Part shown: positions 21,906 to 33,275 of the stretch, one piece after another
Numbering within the stretch: position 1 is the first letter of the stretch
Layout: the number at the start of each line of letters is the position of its first letter
Origin: Tretioscincus oriximinensis
Taxonomy: Eukaryota; Chordata; Lepidosauria; Squamata; Gymnophthalmidae
Assembly (NCBI GenBank): GCA_022410635.1
Contig: JAJVDF010000002.1
Coordinates: 5,645,492-5,709,491 of the forward strand
DNA length: 64,000 nucleotides
Direction: 5' to 3'
The notes under the pieces: generated by a model
Told to the model about the DNA's origin: nothing
Databases searched by the model: none
Seen by the model: only the letters and a program-made list of their open reading frames with translations
Position numbers and translations under genes: made by a program

Positions 21906-22238
21906 TAGTCAACCTGCAATAAATGCCATTTTACCCAGAATGAACTATTGCTCATCATTCCGGTAAACCCGGTACTCTCGCGATCATATGCATGTTCACA
22001 AATTAGACACGAGATGTTAAAACAATCGAGATCTTGGCAGTTGTTTCTATTTGTTGTTGTGAGTAAAAAAATATAATAATTATTGGACTGCACTGCAATG
22101 AGATCAATGAGCGATGTTACGGAACTGGTGCATTGGTCACGGAATATACATGTTTGGTGCGCACAGATATGCGATTGCTATATTCTGGTTTATAGCATTG
22201 TAGGGGGGTTTAAGTTGTTGTGTGCACCTAGCCTAAGG
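21906..22238 (-). repeat. Unclassified interspersed repeat family R, copy 2
   Basis: The reverse complement of this stretch aligns with 2603-2951. 'cttttcagtagtcaacctgc' at the left and 'gcacctagcct' at the right mark the ends. The CR1 at 21439-21905 abuts its left end. Confidence 0.7.
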
Positions 22239-22309
22239 CTACCCCACAAATAATTTTTATCACTATGCTACTCACATCAGGCTGTGTTCACTCCAAGAGT
22301 TCATGCAGG

Positions 22310-22760
22310 TTCAGCATTGGCCTGTTTTTTGTCATAGCTCCTTTTTTCTGCCTTCATTTCAGGCTACAATGTAAAACTGCTAGAAATCCTTCATGAGGCC
22401 CTCTGTTGTGGGAAAATGGTACATCTTGCAAGACTTCGAGGCTAGCTGTAACAGGCTGACTGGATGACCCCTTTTGGGAGGAGGTGGTTGAAAACCCATT
22501 TTGGGGGTTCCTTCCCTGTTTTTTCTGAGGAAAAAAATAAAAAAACAAAAATAAAAAAAATCTTTTTTTGAAAATAATTTCCTAAGAAAAAACTGGAAGG
22601 CACTCCAAAACTTGGTTTTCACCACCACCACCACTCCCAAAAAAGGGGTCATCTGGTCAGCTTAGCTGTAAAAGTTCATTGGCATTCAGTTTACAAGGAA
22701 TACTGAAAATTGTAGCATGGCAAGAGCAACCAGATTTATAGCAAATTCTGAAATAAAATA
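22310..22760. repeat. Host repeat W carrying a MITE insertion
   Basis: Outside the MITE, the flanks 'tagctgtaa' and 'aagttcattggcattcag..gaa-tactgaaaattgtag' match 52100-52185 ('ctagatgtaaaagttcattg', 'gatgctgggaattgtaat'). The insertion therefore broke a dispersed repeat. Confidence 0.5.
22452..22662. mobile_element. Hairpin MITE (foldback element) with 9-bp target duplication
   Basis: The 211-bp element begins CAGGCTGACTGGATGACCCC and ends with the near reverse complement GGGGTCATCTGGTCAGCT. The inverted arms run about 80 bases each (22452-22530 and 22580-22662) around an A-rich loop. TAGCTGTAA flanks it at 22443-22451 and 22663-22671. There is no ORF. An 8- or 9-bp duplication and CAG-starting ends fit hAT-type mobilisation, though the superfamily is inferred. 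Confidence 0.85.
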
Positions 22761-22764
22761 GAAT

Positions 22765-24200
22765 GTGGGAATGGGGCCTATGTGGGAGCTCATAGCTTAA
22801 GGATAGTGAATTATAGTGGTGGCTCTTAAAATAAGAGATTGAAGGTACCAGCTGGAAAATCAATGGCCTTTGATTCATTCACTTTTTCTTGATTTGCCAG
22901 TGCAAACCCCAGTCACGAGACAGCACATGTTTTTACAATCAGCAACAAGGTTACCTGATAAATATGTGGATTAATTATTCCTAGCATAAACAAAGGAAAT
23001 TGTCCAGATAAATGTAATGAGTGGCAGATGAATCCAGTATACAAAAGGTGTGTCCAATTAGCTGGCACACTGTTGGCAGCCCCAGCTAGCAATTGCTTAC
23101 CCAGTGCCAGTGATCTCACACCCTTAAAGCTGTGTGCTCTTACTGATGTAGCTGCAATTGATGATAATAACCCACAAGTTATATTGCAAGGCACTGTGAG
23201 CAGAACTGTCAACAGTTGTGTTACGCCTAAGCAAAACTTCCCTCGGGCATAAGTTTGGGACTTATACTTCCAGGTTTAGGTGAAGGCTTCAGGTCTTTGA
23301 GTGGAACACATTTCTGTTTGAAACTCTTCCAATTAGGGAAGACAGTGTCTCAATGCTTCCTATAACGCAGTCTTCAACTTCACAATTTTGATTATGTGAA
23401 TTCATTAAAGTGTAATTTCCCTTGCATAACGCAGTTCTGTGCATTGCAAAATTGCAGTACATGAGATGTAGCCAGCAATGGATAACTGGCACTTAGGGGA
23501 AATGGCTAATGTGATCTGCATTATGTCAAAATTCCCAAAATAGACCTGCAGTATTATGCGAGGGATGACCATACTGAGAGTCAATATAAGGCAGGTTCCT
23601 TGTTCCCTTACCTCATTTTTGCCTTAGCACAGTCAATTTAGTACAAAAGTGTCTGACTGCACCAAAGTCTGTTAAATACCTCTGTGTACACTTAAAACAA
23701 GCTGAGATTGATTGTGCTATTTATTGATCTCATTTATATTGTCTCACAGATTCCATGGCCTAATGTTAATCTGATGAAGTACAGGCAGAGCAAAATGGAG
23801 TGGTTCGAACTGTGTGCCTCATTGTGCAGACCTTTTAAAAGACCAATTTTCTTTGGGAAGGAACCTGAATGAACCAGCAAACAGCACCCAAGCTTCAACG
23901 ACTATACAAATGTCAGAACCCAATTAGAAGGCACAACAGGAAGGAACTTCCCGTGCCTGGTTTGAACACCTTTTCTAATCATTCAATGTATTTGTTCTTC
24001 TTGAAAAATATTTATTTTCCTTCCACCAGCCACTTTAGGTATTCAGACACGCAGCTAGTGAAATGTCTGCTGCTCTTTTATAATATTTGGCGCCTGTAAG
24101 CATTCATACATAGATTGAATTAAATTCGATATATAGCTCTTGCTTTTTCATTTTGGCAAAAATGTATTAACAGATCAGCAACCTGAATAGTAACCAGGAA
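22765..24200. other. No gene seen; unassigned DNA
   Basis: Nothing recognised. The frames at 22913-23212 (minus) and 23028-23252 (plus) overlap on opposite strands and show no domain. Confidence 0.45.
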
Positions 24201-24207
24201 TGTGGTT

Positions 24208-24247
24208 ATAGTAGTAGTAGTAGTGGTAGTGGTAGTAGATGATGATG

Positions 24248-24316
<69 letters not shown>
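24208..24316. repeat. Compound (TAG)n-(ATA)n-(GAT)n microsatellite
   Basis: Three related triplet runs follow each other without a break, suggesting stepwise conversion of one array. Confidence 0.92.
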
Positions 24317-24377
24317 AATAAAAAATTACTGTCCAAAGCAACATTTTAACCCTTTAACTAGAAGGGTTAAATTAAAT

Positions 24378-24762
24378 CTATCACACAACACAAGGACAAG
24401 CATTCCTTGAAACTGACGGTTAGAAAAGTGAGGACAAAGGAAAGTATTTTTAACCCAGAGGGTCAACAGTCTACCGAATTTTCTTCCAGAATAGGTGGCA
24501 GTAGCTAGCTGGATAGCTTTAAGACAGGATTAGACAAGTTCATGGAAGCCAAAGGTATAAACAGCTAGTAGGGTGGATGTTTTGATACTGCCTCAAGATG
24601 GAGCAACATGCAGTACTTCTGAAATGCCATTTGCAGGGTGAAGATTTTCCCTTCTTTGGTTCCAGACTGCCCAGGTTCAATTGGTGGGCCACTGTGTGAG
24701 ACAGATGGCTCGACTAGATGGATTCTGGCCCAATTCAGCAAGGCTCTTCTTATGTTCTTATG
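24378..24762 (+). mobile_element. CR1 LINE 3' part (TTATGTTC subfamily)
   Basis: Starts in the last coding codons ('gttagaaaagtgaggacaaa', 'aaagtattttta') and continues through 'gatagctttaagacaggatt' and 'tggtgggcc' to 'cttcttatgttcttatg'. It parallels 43860-44232. Confidence 0.85.
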
Positions 24763-25620
24763 AAGGCCTGCAACAATGTAGGACCTCATGGGACCTCAGA
24801 ATCTCAAGGGAAAGAACTTCACATAAATTGATTTTTTTCAGATCTGCAGCCCAGAATATAATTTGCAAAAAATGGTATTAAAGGTATNGAAGAAAAAAAA
24901 ATGCAACTTAATATGCAATACATCCGTAGTCTGTGCAGGTTCAGGGTGGCAGCAGGATATAATGTTCTTTAGACTCCTTTCTTGAAGAAAAAAAAGGTCA
25001 GTTGTATATTAATTTCCAGCATGATTATTTTTAATATGTTGATGCTATTCTGTATTGTTAGTTACCCCGAGACCTTTGGGTATTGGGTGGTATACAAATG
25101 TAAACAGACAAACAGTGCATAAGAAGATAAGAGAATGTTATTGATGTTTATACTTAAAACAACAACAATAGTACCAGTGATTAAATAGTTGCACTGAACA
25201 ATTTGTTACAGTGGAGGAGAGCCAGAGAAGACTGTTTTTTGGGTGGGAACAAATGTACCATATGTGATTGAATTATGTGTGTGATTTGATCCAGAACTGG
25301 CTTTGATGCAAGTTCAAGCTCATGTGTAAGTTCGGAATAAGTAGGGTTTTGCAGACATTTCCCCAGTCCATTCCTCTAACTTTCCATATCCTTTGCTACT
25401 GCAGATAGTAGCTCCAGACTTCAATTTTTTGACAGGAAGAAGGACGTACTGGATTTCCTCTTGACCACCAGGAAACAAAATGGATGAAAGGAGAGGGTAT
25501 CATGTGATCAGTTAATCTTGCTTGTCAGGAACTGATAAGAATGAAAAAACTCAGAATATATTGTGCATTGATAATATGAACAAAGTGCATTAAACACAGT
25601 AAAGTGATAAACTGGATTAT
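24763..25620. other. Mostly unassigned; LINE/SINE tail at 25040-25115
   Basis: 'attgttagttaccccgagac' and 'gggtattgggtggtatacaa' at about 25056-25100 form a plus-strand tail fragment. The rest shows no element or gene. Confidence 0.45.
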
Positions 25621-25624
25621 CAGG

Positions 25625-25945
25625 AATTTTTGGCCTCCCTCCAGAAATTCCCCAATGTCTGCCATATCTACCAATTGTGGGAGTTGGAGACATATTGAAC
25701 TGGAAGCTGTCTCCTCCCTTGAGAATGTACTCAAAGTTAGCCTTGAGGACAAAAGACAATGACACAAGAACCAAAATGTAACCATTGTCCCAAATCCCGA
25801 TAAGATCTTCCTTATAGCCAGTATAGCCAGACCTGCTTATTCTACTTCAACCTCATTTGCCCATCAAGCCTGCTATAGATATGAACAACTACCACCCCCT
25901 TCATAAATCTCTGTTCAATAATCTATGCCAAGGTCTTCTGACTAT
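25625..25945 (+). repeat. Unclassified repeat family U, copy 1
   Basis: Shares with 52798-53085, in the same order, 'catctgccatat', 'gccaattgtggg' (here 'accaattgtggg'), 'caagaacca', 'cataaatctctg' and the stretch naming the 3' end. Diverged, no coding capacity seen. Confidence 0.6.
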
Positions 25946-27354
25946 TGGATCCTTCCCAAGACCTAGGATAATCAGAGTTTTTGGCACAAAATATTTGCTG
26001 TTTCCAGTAGTGCTGCTTTCTGTAATTGATGAACCCTGATCCTATCAACATTTTAAGGCTTTGTTGTTGATTATCATTAAGCCAATTGTCTATTTCCAAC
26101 TGACATATCTACTAAGATATCCACATATCCTCTTTATTTGTTGACAACATATATTTATTTTACCTGTATATATATGTATACATATACATATATATATTAT
26201 ATGTTTTATAATGGGAGGATCGCCACTTAAAATTTATATGAAAGTAATTATGCTCTGTGTTAAAGTAATTGCTTGAGAGGACCCCGCTGATATTTCAGCT
26301 CATTTTTTCTTCTACCTGTACAGAGTGCCAAGAAGAGTACAAAAGGTATTTGATTGATTTGTCTTTCACCATACTTATCACCTTTCATCCCTCTGAAGCT
26401 CATGTACATTAAATCTCTATTTAAAAGAAAAAAATAGGACTGGTGAGGCAACTCAATAAAGCAATGATTAGTTAAAGAATTCGGGGAGGCTTTAGCAGTT
26501 TAGGATTTGGTTCAGTTTAGCAGCTTAGGGTTTACTCCAAGAGCTAAAACAAATTAGTCCTTGTTCAGCAACTGCAGCCCTGATATCAATTCAATGGGTG
26601 GCAGCTCTGTGTTGATGTTAACATGATGCTTATAATTGTTGTGAGGGAGTTAACATGAACGATGATGTAAGCCTGTAAACAAGGCCGGTGCTAGTAAGAA
26701 TTTGCATGGCAGCTTTGTATCTCCATAAATGTACCATGAATGTAGAGAGGACCAGATTGCACATGATGCCCCTGCTTCATATGGTACAGTCAATGCAGAA
26801 TGAGATTGAGGTTCACATGGGCAAAAAATGGAATAAAATGGAGTAATGGGCTATATCTATTTCCTGGCAGCAATACCATTCAGCCTTCTACACTGAGTAA
26901 CCAGAGTAGTCCCTGCTCCAGAGAATGAATGGAGACAAATCAGATATTCAGAATGGCAAGTCCTGTGCAGAACACTACACTCTCCCTGGATATTTTGGGC
27001 TTCAGAACAACAATCAATGAACAAAAAACTACAGAGGAAGATTTGAAAGAGAAGCAAAGGAATTGGAATACATCTACAAGGGTCTGAAGAGAGACAATGA
27101 TTTTCTGTCAAACTTCACATATTATAACACCAGCTACATCTCAGCTTCTTGAAGGCACTCTTGGACTATTCTTCTCTACACTTTTCTGCATATATTTACT
27201 GTAACACCTTTACCCCCAGGTACTTCCTACCAATTTAAAGAATTTACCTCTGTCCTTGACCTGTACTTAACCTGATTAATCCCCTATACCAAGATTTACA
27301 TTTCTGTGTTATCTCTAGCAACCTCTTTGTTTATATATTGTATGTCCCTAGGTG
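25946..27354. other. No gene seen; a TA-rich microsatellite inside
   Basis: A (TA)n/(CATA)n run lies at 26164-26205. The rest has no recognised element. The 84-codon minus frame at 26857-27111 has no domain. Confidence 0.45.
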
Positions 27355-27359
27355 GTTGT

Positions 27360-27708
27360 TGTGATGTCCCCCATTTTAAGGTTTGTATTTGTTTTATAAA
27401 CTTACTGTTCTATCCCAGAGGGAGGGGGGAAGAACAGGCTTGGGCAGAGGCATGGCTTCCTGGTTCCCNGTTTGGGAGGGGGCAAGGCTGGAGGAGACAG
27501 CCAATGGGGCCTTGAGTAACCGGCTGGTCAGCACATAAAAAGGGGAACTGACCAGGGCTAGAGGCCTTTCTGTCGGGTAAAACAGCAAGTTGACAGAAGG
27601 GTCCGCTTCTTATCTGCCTCAGAGGGAGGGGTAGAAGTGTATGGTAGCCTGGAGGAGTCAAAGTTGAAACTTGACTTGGGGCTAGAACAAATAAGTAAAC
27701 ACAGTGCC

Positions 27709-27797
<89 letters not shown>

Positions 27798-28054
27798 CTT
27801 TCTTTTTCTTTGTTGTAAATAATAAACATATTAGTTGTTTCAATTCAAATATCTTTCTTTTGTTTCCTTGACAACACTATATACGCATAAAACCCCATCA
27901 TTGAAGTAAACACCGAGGCCTTGTGTAGGCCTAAAGCTATTACTGTTGCTCCAAGCAGTCNTGGGTGCTGGCTTGGACTACAGGGTGATATTGTGGCACC
28001 CCTAGCTGGAGAGCGTCATTGAACTCTGGGGTCCTCAGGTAGGGGGTCGCCACA
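27360..28054 (+). mobile_element. Solo LTR with 5-bp target duplication and an internal TTA array
   Basis: The unit starts TGTGATGTCC and ends GGTCGCCACA, giving TGTG...CACA ends. GTTGT flanks both sides (27355-27359 and 28055-28059). Promoter-like features fit an LTR in plus orientation: CCAAT in 'agccaatgggg' (about 27500), a TATA-like 'cacataaaaagggg' (about 27532), and AATAAA near 27820. A (TTA)n array (27709-27797) sits between the TATA box and AATAAA. No internal region remains. The frames at 27306-27661 are GC-rich LTR sequence, not genes. Confidence 0.85.
27709..27797. repeat. (TTA)n microsatellite inside the LTR
   Basis: About 29 pure TTA units. It makes a false poly-Ile frame. Confidence 0.97.
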
Positions 28055-28064
28055 GTTGTTTCCT

Positions 28065-28125
28065 AGCATCTGAAGAAACAGACTTGTCTACAAAAGCCCC
28101 ACGTGCCTGTTTTTTTCTTGAAGGT
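28065..28125 (-). repeat. Repeat family T, degenerate piece
   Basis: 'catctgaagaaacagacttg' followed by 'tctacaaaagcccc' matches the same phrases at 1720-1745. The LTR landed just left of it. Confidence 0.45.
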
Positions 28126-28261
28126 TTCAAAGATGTTGACACACCCTTGCTGAATATTCCAGATGCTGTTTCTTCACTGATTTCTACAAGAAAATTGCAA
28201 TATTAACATATTTGTTTTCAGTTGCTTTTTTATTACCTAAACAACATATTATTGGCTTTAA

Positions 28262-28680
28262 AAATGAAAAAATAGTAGATGTTTTGCCTCTTTATAAATC
28301 TGTGGTGAGGCCACATTTGGAATACTGTGTTCAATTATGCTCACCAGATCTCAAGAGGGGTATTGTGGAACTAGAGAAGGTGCAGAAAAGGGCAACAAAA
28401 ATGATCAAGGGTCTGGAGCACCTCCCTTATGAAGTCATACTGCAACGTCTGGGCCTCTTCAGCCTCAAAAGGCGACGTTTGAGAGGTGATCTGATGGAGC
28501 AATAGGCAGGACTCCTCAAATACCATTTGCAGGGAGTCATGAACAGGTGCATATTTTGCTTTACTCTGTTCGGACTGCCCAGGTGCATCTGGTGGGCCTC
28601 TGTGTGAGACAGAATGCTGGACTAGATGGGCTGTGGACTGATCCAGTATGGCTCTTCTTATGTTTTTATGTTCTTATGTA
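28262..28680 (+). mobile_element. CR1 LINE 3' part (TTATGTTC subfamily) with an internal deletion
   Basis: Up to about 28493 it matches the RT C-terminal coding region ([33 protein letters not shown]). It then jumps straight to 'gatggagcaataggcaggac' in the 3' UTR. Compared with 43535-44232, roughly 290 bases are missing at the join, which has a few bases of shared sequence ('gatgga'). It ends with TTATGTTT/C octamers. Confidence 0.85.
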
Positions 28681-28689
28681 GATGCATAT

Positions 28690-29818
28690 CCTTTTCACAC
28701 TGTTGTCCTAATCAAAGCAAAGTGACTGCATCATATGCCTTTGGATCCAATTTCTTAAGAAGATATTCAAAATATCATGCACAAACAACTTGAGAGTTGT
28801 CCATATAATTTTCCTAATTATAATGTATATATGTATCTTGAAAAGTAAANTTTGGAAGATCATAAGCAAGTGCATGGGTGATGGAATGTTGTGACATTGA
28901 GAGATTAAATGCTTGTAATAATCGGTTCAATATTAGTCCTTTTTTAACATTCCTTATAAATAGGGAAGATGCTTTGAAGTTCATCAGTTTTGTGCAAATA
29001 ACAGGGAAACAGTCTGTGTAATGCTGGCCAATGGTCTGCCCTTATAATACTCTACACTGCAGATCTGGTTTCTATCTGCAAAGGCTAACACATCAGCACT
29101 TTTCTCCATTCAAATGAAAAGCAGCAGGTACATTCTGACACAACTTAAAATCAGACGTGTGTTTTTGATATCATATTGACAAAACGCGATCATATGCTTT
29201 GCTAATCTCATGTGCTGTGTCTACTGAGTTGGGCTTATGTTTTTTGGAATTTTTTAAAGACGTGCGGCCATGCTTTGCTCTGTAAAATGTGTAAATGCGT
29301 AAATTATGTTGGGACAGATTGTGACTGCAAGTTGAAGAAATCAAAAATATGGTGCACTTGTTGTGGAGTGTGAAGGGGGTGGGGGTTCGGAAAGGTTGTG
29401 AATGAATAATTAATACTTCTTTCCCCAGCAGGATACACAAGTGTGAATGGTAACAGTACAGCATTTATATGTCACTTTGCTCATAGTAAATTACGCCCTT
29501 CGTCTTCCTGAGTTGTACCAGTTTGATTGTTTGTGTAGAGTTATTCGAGATTAGAGCTGCCTAAAGCTTCTTAGTTCTGTTTTTTTAGCATTCATTCATA
29601 GAATTAATTGTGTTCTACTTTATTTATTTCAGTAAAAACAAAAAGAGAAATGTACAGATTAAATATAAAAATATACAAGCATGATCTTATCATCTTGAGT
29701 CAAGTATTAGACTTGTTCCCAACCTAGGAGGAATGCAATAGTTGTTGGAATTACATAATTTAAGTTGCTGTGATTACAAATGTAATTACATTTTACATTA
29801 TAAAAATGTAAATAAATA
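28690..29818. other. No gene seen; unassigned DNA
   Basis: No recognised element. The 97-codon minus frame at 29171-29464 has no motif. Confidence 0.45.
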
Positions 29819-29867
29819 AATAAGAACATAGCCCTTCTAGTCCAGCATTCTTTCTGAGGAATGGCAC

Positions 29868-30145
29868 ACTCAGTAAGGGTCAATCTCTCAATTAGGAGAT
29901 CTGGTCTTGAATCCCTATGTAGACGTGGAGAGAGGTGAGTGCCCTTTGTTAGCCTGCATCTCTAGCCTACTCAGCTATTAAAAAAAATCCGTAGATTTGT
30001 AATCTACATTTCAATTAGATTGATGTGTTNCCACCATTAAAATGGCAGGGAAGACAGAATAGGTGTAAGCTTTTGAGAAAAAACAACCCTGCAAACCATT
30101 CTGGAAAAGAGTGGGGTCTAAAAACCAGCTTATTTTCTTTTTCTT
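29868..30145 (+). mobile_element. tRNA-derived SINE (family A)
   Basis: 'ctctcaattaggagatctgg' is followed by 'tcttgaatccctatg' (B-box-like), 'ctctagcctactcagctatt', 'aatctacatttcaattagat' and 'aaagagtggggtctaaaaac', ending in a TTC-rich tail. A short CR1 scrap ('aagaacatagcccttctagt') precedes it at 29820. Confidence 0.8.
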
Positions 30146-30164
30146 CTCCTCACAGTACACTTGC

Positions 30165-30262
30165 GCAGCTTGAAGCAGAAGAAGGAAAAGCCCTCACCTG
30201 TTCTTGACTTTGTATAAATTGTATCCTGCCTACTTTTCCATTCTGGAGGTAGTATCAAGAAC
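30165..30262 (-). mobile_element. CR1 3' scrap
   Basis: 'gaagcagaagaaggaaaagc' and 'cctcacctgttcttgact' match the reverse of the CR1 3' UTR (compare 51835-51870). Short and diverged. Confidence 0.5.
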
Positions 30263-32750
30263 ATCCATCCTATATGGGCTAGTGGCATTGCACACCCATG
30301 TGGAAGAACCACCAGATGCGTGGAGGAAGGACCAGTAATGCTATGGTCATCACTCTCCAGAGGTGGCCATGACTTAGGACACAGCTCCAGATATGCTTCC
30401 ATCTACCTTCAATCTTCTTTCAGAATGAGATTGTACATCAGGGAGAAAAATTGTCAGGCAGTTTTAATTTCACATTAGCTAATCTGAAAAAATCATCTTT
30501 GATTTAGAATGGATAATAAAGAAATTTTAAAAAGGCTTTTCATTCTGAAAGCAGACAAAATGTGGAATAAATTAATGGTGTGATTAAGGAATTAGGCTTT
30601 GTTTAGATTGATCAATGAAAATACCAATAGGTCTGTCCCTATAACATTTCAAGGCAGGATCCAGACATGGGATACGTAGGTACACATTATTCTCCACATT
30701 ATTGCAGAAATAGCTTCAGAAATAACTTCTGAACAACAATCAGCATTCCCAATTTCTGGTGAGATTTGAGATCTTGAACATCTGCAAAATCTTAACTCTC
30801 TCCTTAAGAGAACCATACGGATCAAACATGCTGATTGGCTAATCCAATCCAACAATCCATCTAATCAAATGTAATATTGCGAAAGAAGCCATCAGCGATG
30901 CAGACTTAGTAACATGTAATTTGAATTTTATTAATCAATTCAGAATAATAAAAATCTATAATATTAATTTTTTACACCAAGATAAAATATACATCTAGAC
31001 ACACTTAAAATCATTATGGTTCCCTTCAGATGAGGTGCTTTGTTGTAGAATTTTCTTTATTCTGGGCAAAACCCAAGTGCAATTCTGTGCCCACATACCT
31101 GTAAAATTCTGAGAACTGGACAGAGAACTGCATTCCCATCACACTGGATATTTCAGCACATTGCATGCAAAGGTTACTGATTGGTTGCTTTTCCCTTCCC
31201 TATAGAGTCTAAGCACCAGGAAGTAAACATAGAGCACATATTACGCTTCGATCTCTTGTCAAGCTCTTGCTGTTACTCCCCGCTTGCGTATACCACACAA
31301 GGGCAGTTTAACAGGGCAGAGAGAATTCCATAATGAAATAAAAAGTGGCACTACTGTAAAATGCACAGCAATGGAAGTTTGCAGTGAATGGATTGCTTAA
31401 GCTGCATGAGCGTGTGAGGTGGATTCTTAATTATTTAACTACCATAGGTATGATTTAACATAGTGAATAACTGCTGATAAAGAATAATGTGCACTATTGG
31501 AGCATGCCAAACAGAAAGGTTTACAGCTTCAAATGTTGCTATTGGTTTGTGCTAATAAAGGACAGCATATCAATATCCAAACTGGTATAGGACAGAAGCC
31601 GTGATGCTGAAAGGTTTGGAGAATGCAAAATAACACATCTCTCTCTTTCTCTTCCTGGACAATGTCTTCATGGCTGAGGGGCACAAACAGCAGACATATA
31701 CAGTTTCTTTTCTGATGACATATGTTTATGCACATTTTAAAAAATGCTGTTTTTCTTCCTGGAAATTTTAGATCTCACCTCCTGTCAAACCCAGCTGTTC
31801 TAGAATATAATTTTAAAATAATGTATAAGTCTCAGATTGCTGGAGGTTGACCTAGGAGATTCTATTTATGGTACCATTTGAACTTGCCTCAAGCTGAAGG
31901 CCGCGCTACAAGGAGCTGACAACAGATGAATGATTCTGTAGGCTGATTCATAGGATGAAAATTAAATGTATGGAAAAATCAAATCAAAACTGTAACAGGA
32001 GACCCAATTTGAATTAGGGCAGAGAGTAAGATTAGTCCGATGTCCTTCACCACTTTTCTGATCTAAATTGCATCACAGATAAAAGTAAAAGTAATCTTTG
32101 ATGTCTGCTCAGTTTTTGCATTCCTATATGAATGGAGACACACAGACTCAAATTTAAATATTCCCTTTAAGGCTCACCTTTCTAAATGCACCTCCAATAA
32201 ATTTGTTTCAGACTTCTTATCAACAACCCACAAGTTTTTCTGAATGGCCGTTTTTAAACTACTCCAAAGCTATGGTATGCTCCAGCAGAAGGAAACTAGC
32301 AGCTTTCCATCTAGCCACTGTTAAGACATTGCTACTGCTGGATATTAACAGCTTTCTCTGGGATTAACAATCATGATCAATTATGACTAAATGCAGATTT
32401 TAAAAATGAAGCAAGAAAAATACAGTAAAATATAATTTCAATAATAGAGGAATATAACCAGAAAAATGTATGTAATAAGAGTTGTAAACTAGCTAGCTTG
32501 AAGCTACACTGTACTATANTGATTGAAATTAACGAGGATGCGAATGTAGATGAATGTAGTAACCATTAGACTGCACAACTTTCTTTCTTTGGCTTCCTTT
32601 CCCTGAATATTTTTTTTGTTTTAGCCAAAAGCCTCTTTTGGCTAAGCTGCTCTAAAAAGTTCTCAAAGTTTCAGTTTAAAAATCAGCCTAGCCTTTTAAA
32701 AGTATTCATATTACTTGTTCCATTCCTATTTAATCACTTTGTCTCTATGG
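30263..32750. other. No gene seen; long unassigned stretch
   Basis: AT-rich DNA. At 31205-31300 a weak reverse match to repeat family P ('caccaggaagtaaa', 'gatctcttgtcaagctcttg') is possible. No coding region is supported. Confidence 0.4.
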
Positions 32751-32755
32751 TAACC

Positions 32756-33205
32756 TTAATGACTCTGGATTCTTCTTCTCCAGCCCTGAGGGCATGCCAA
32801 AAAGTGACTTTTAACAGACGAAAAGCACATGGCAGAATTTACGAAGCACATGGTTAAAGGGAAAGCAATTTCATTTCCTTTTTGAGACAGGAACTCATCA
32901 AGACCAGAGAAGCCTGGGAAATTTTGTATCAACTGATCTACCTGATCCCAGCTTCCTCCAATCACCTTCCCAGTTGTTGCCTTGATATCATTTCCTCTAC
33001 ACCTTTTCCTGCCCATACCTAAACTGCCAGCCAGATTAACATACCTCTTTTCCATCTGATTGGTGCCTCTAGCTTCTTCATTTCCCCTCCCATCTTCTAG
33101 CCTAATTGGACCAGCCATAACCACGTGACTGGTCTCTAGGATTGTACCAGCAAAGCCTGGGTGGAGTCTTTCAAACCAAAACAAGTATATCTTCCGTGCT
33201 GCCAA
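32756..33205 (-). other. Unrecognised 149-codon open frame
   Basis: This is one of the longest open frames outside the recombinase. It starts MAARKIYLFWF and ends in a basic GWRRRIQSH. I recognise no domain, signal peptide or repeat. There is no neighbouring conserved gene, and composition looks like the surroundings. The region contains 'acgtg' and 'ccaatta' boxes that would also fit a decayed LTR. Treat it as a chance or transposon-derived frame unless homologues are found. Confidence 0.25.
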
Positions 33206-33212
33206 GTGTTAA

Positions 33213-33275
33213 TTCTCTATCGTGGTTTGCTTTTACCCCTTTCACTTTCCTGCTTTCAAATAGCTCTCCCCATTA
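33213..33275. repeat. Short repeat, paired with 35174-35243
   Basis: 'ttctctatcgtggtttgc' and 'cccctttcactttc' here correspond to 'ttctctgtcgtagtttgg' and 'ccccctttcactttc' at 35174, followed by 'tttcaaatagctctcccc' versus 'tttcaaatatctctccca'. Both are preceded by 'agtgtta'. Confidence 0.55.

Noticed and set aside
27637..27822. Poly-Ile open frame
   Set aside because: Translation of the TTA array inside the solo LTR.
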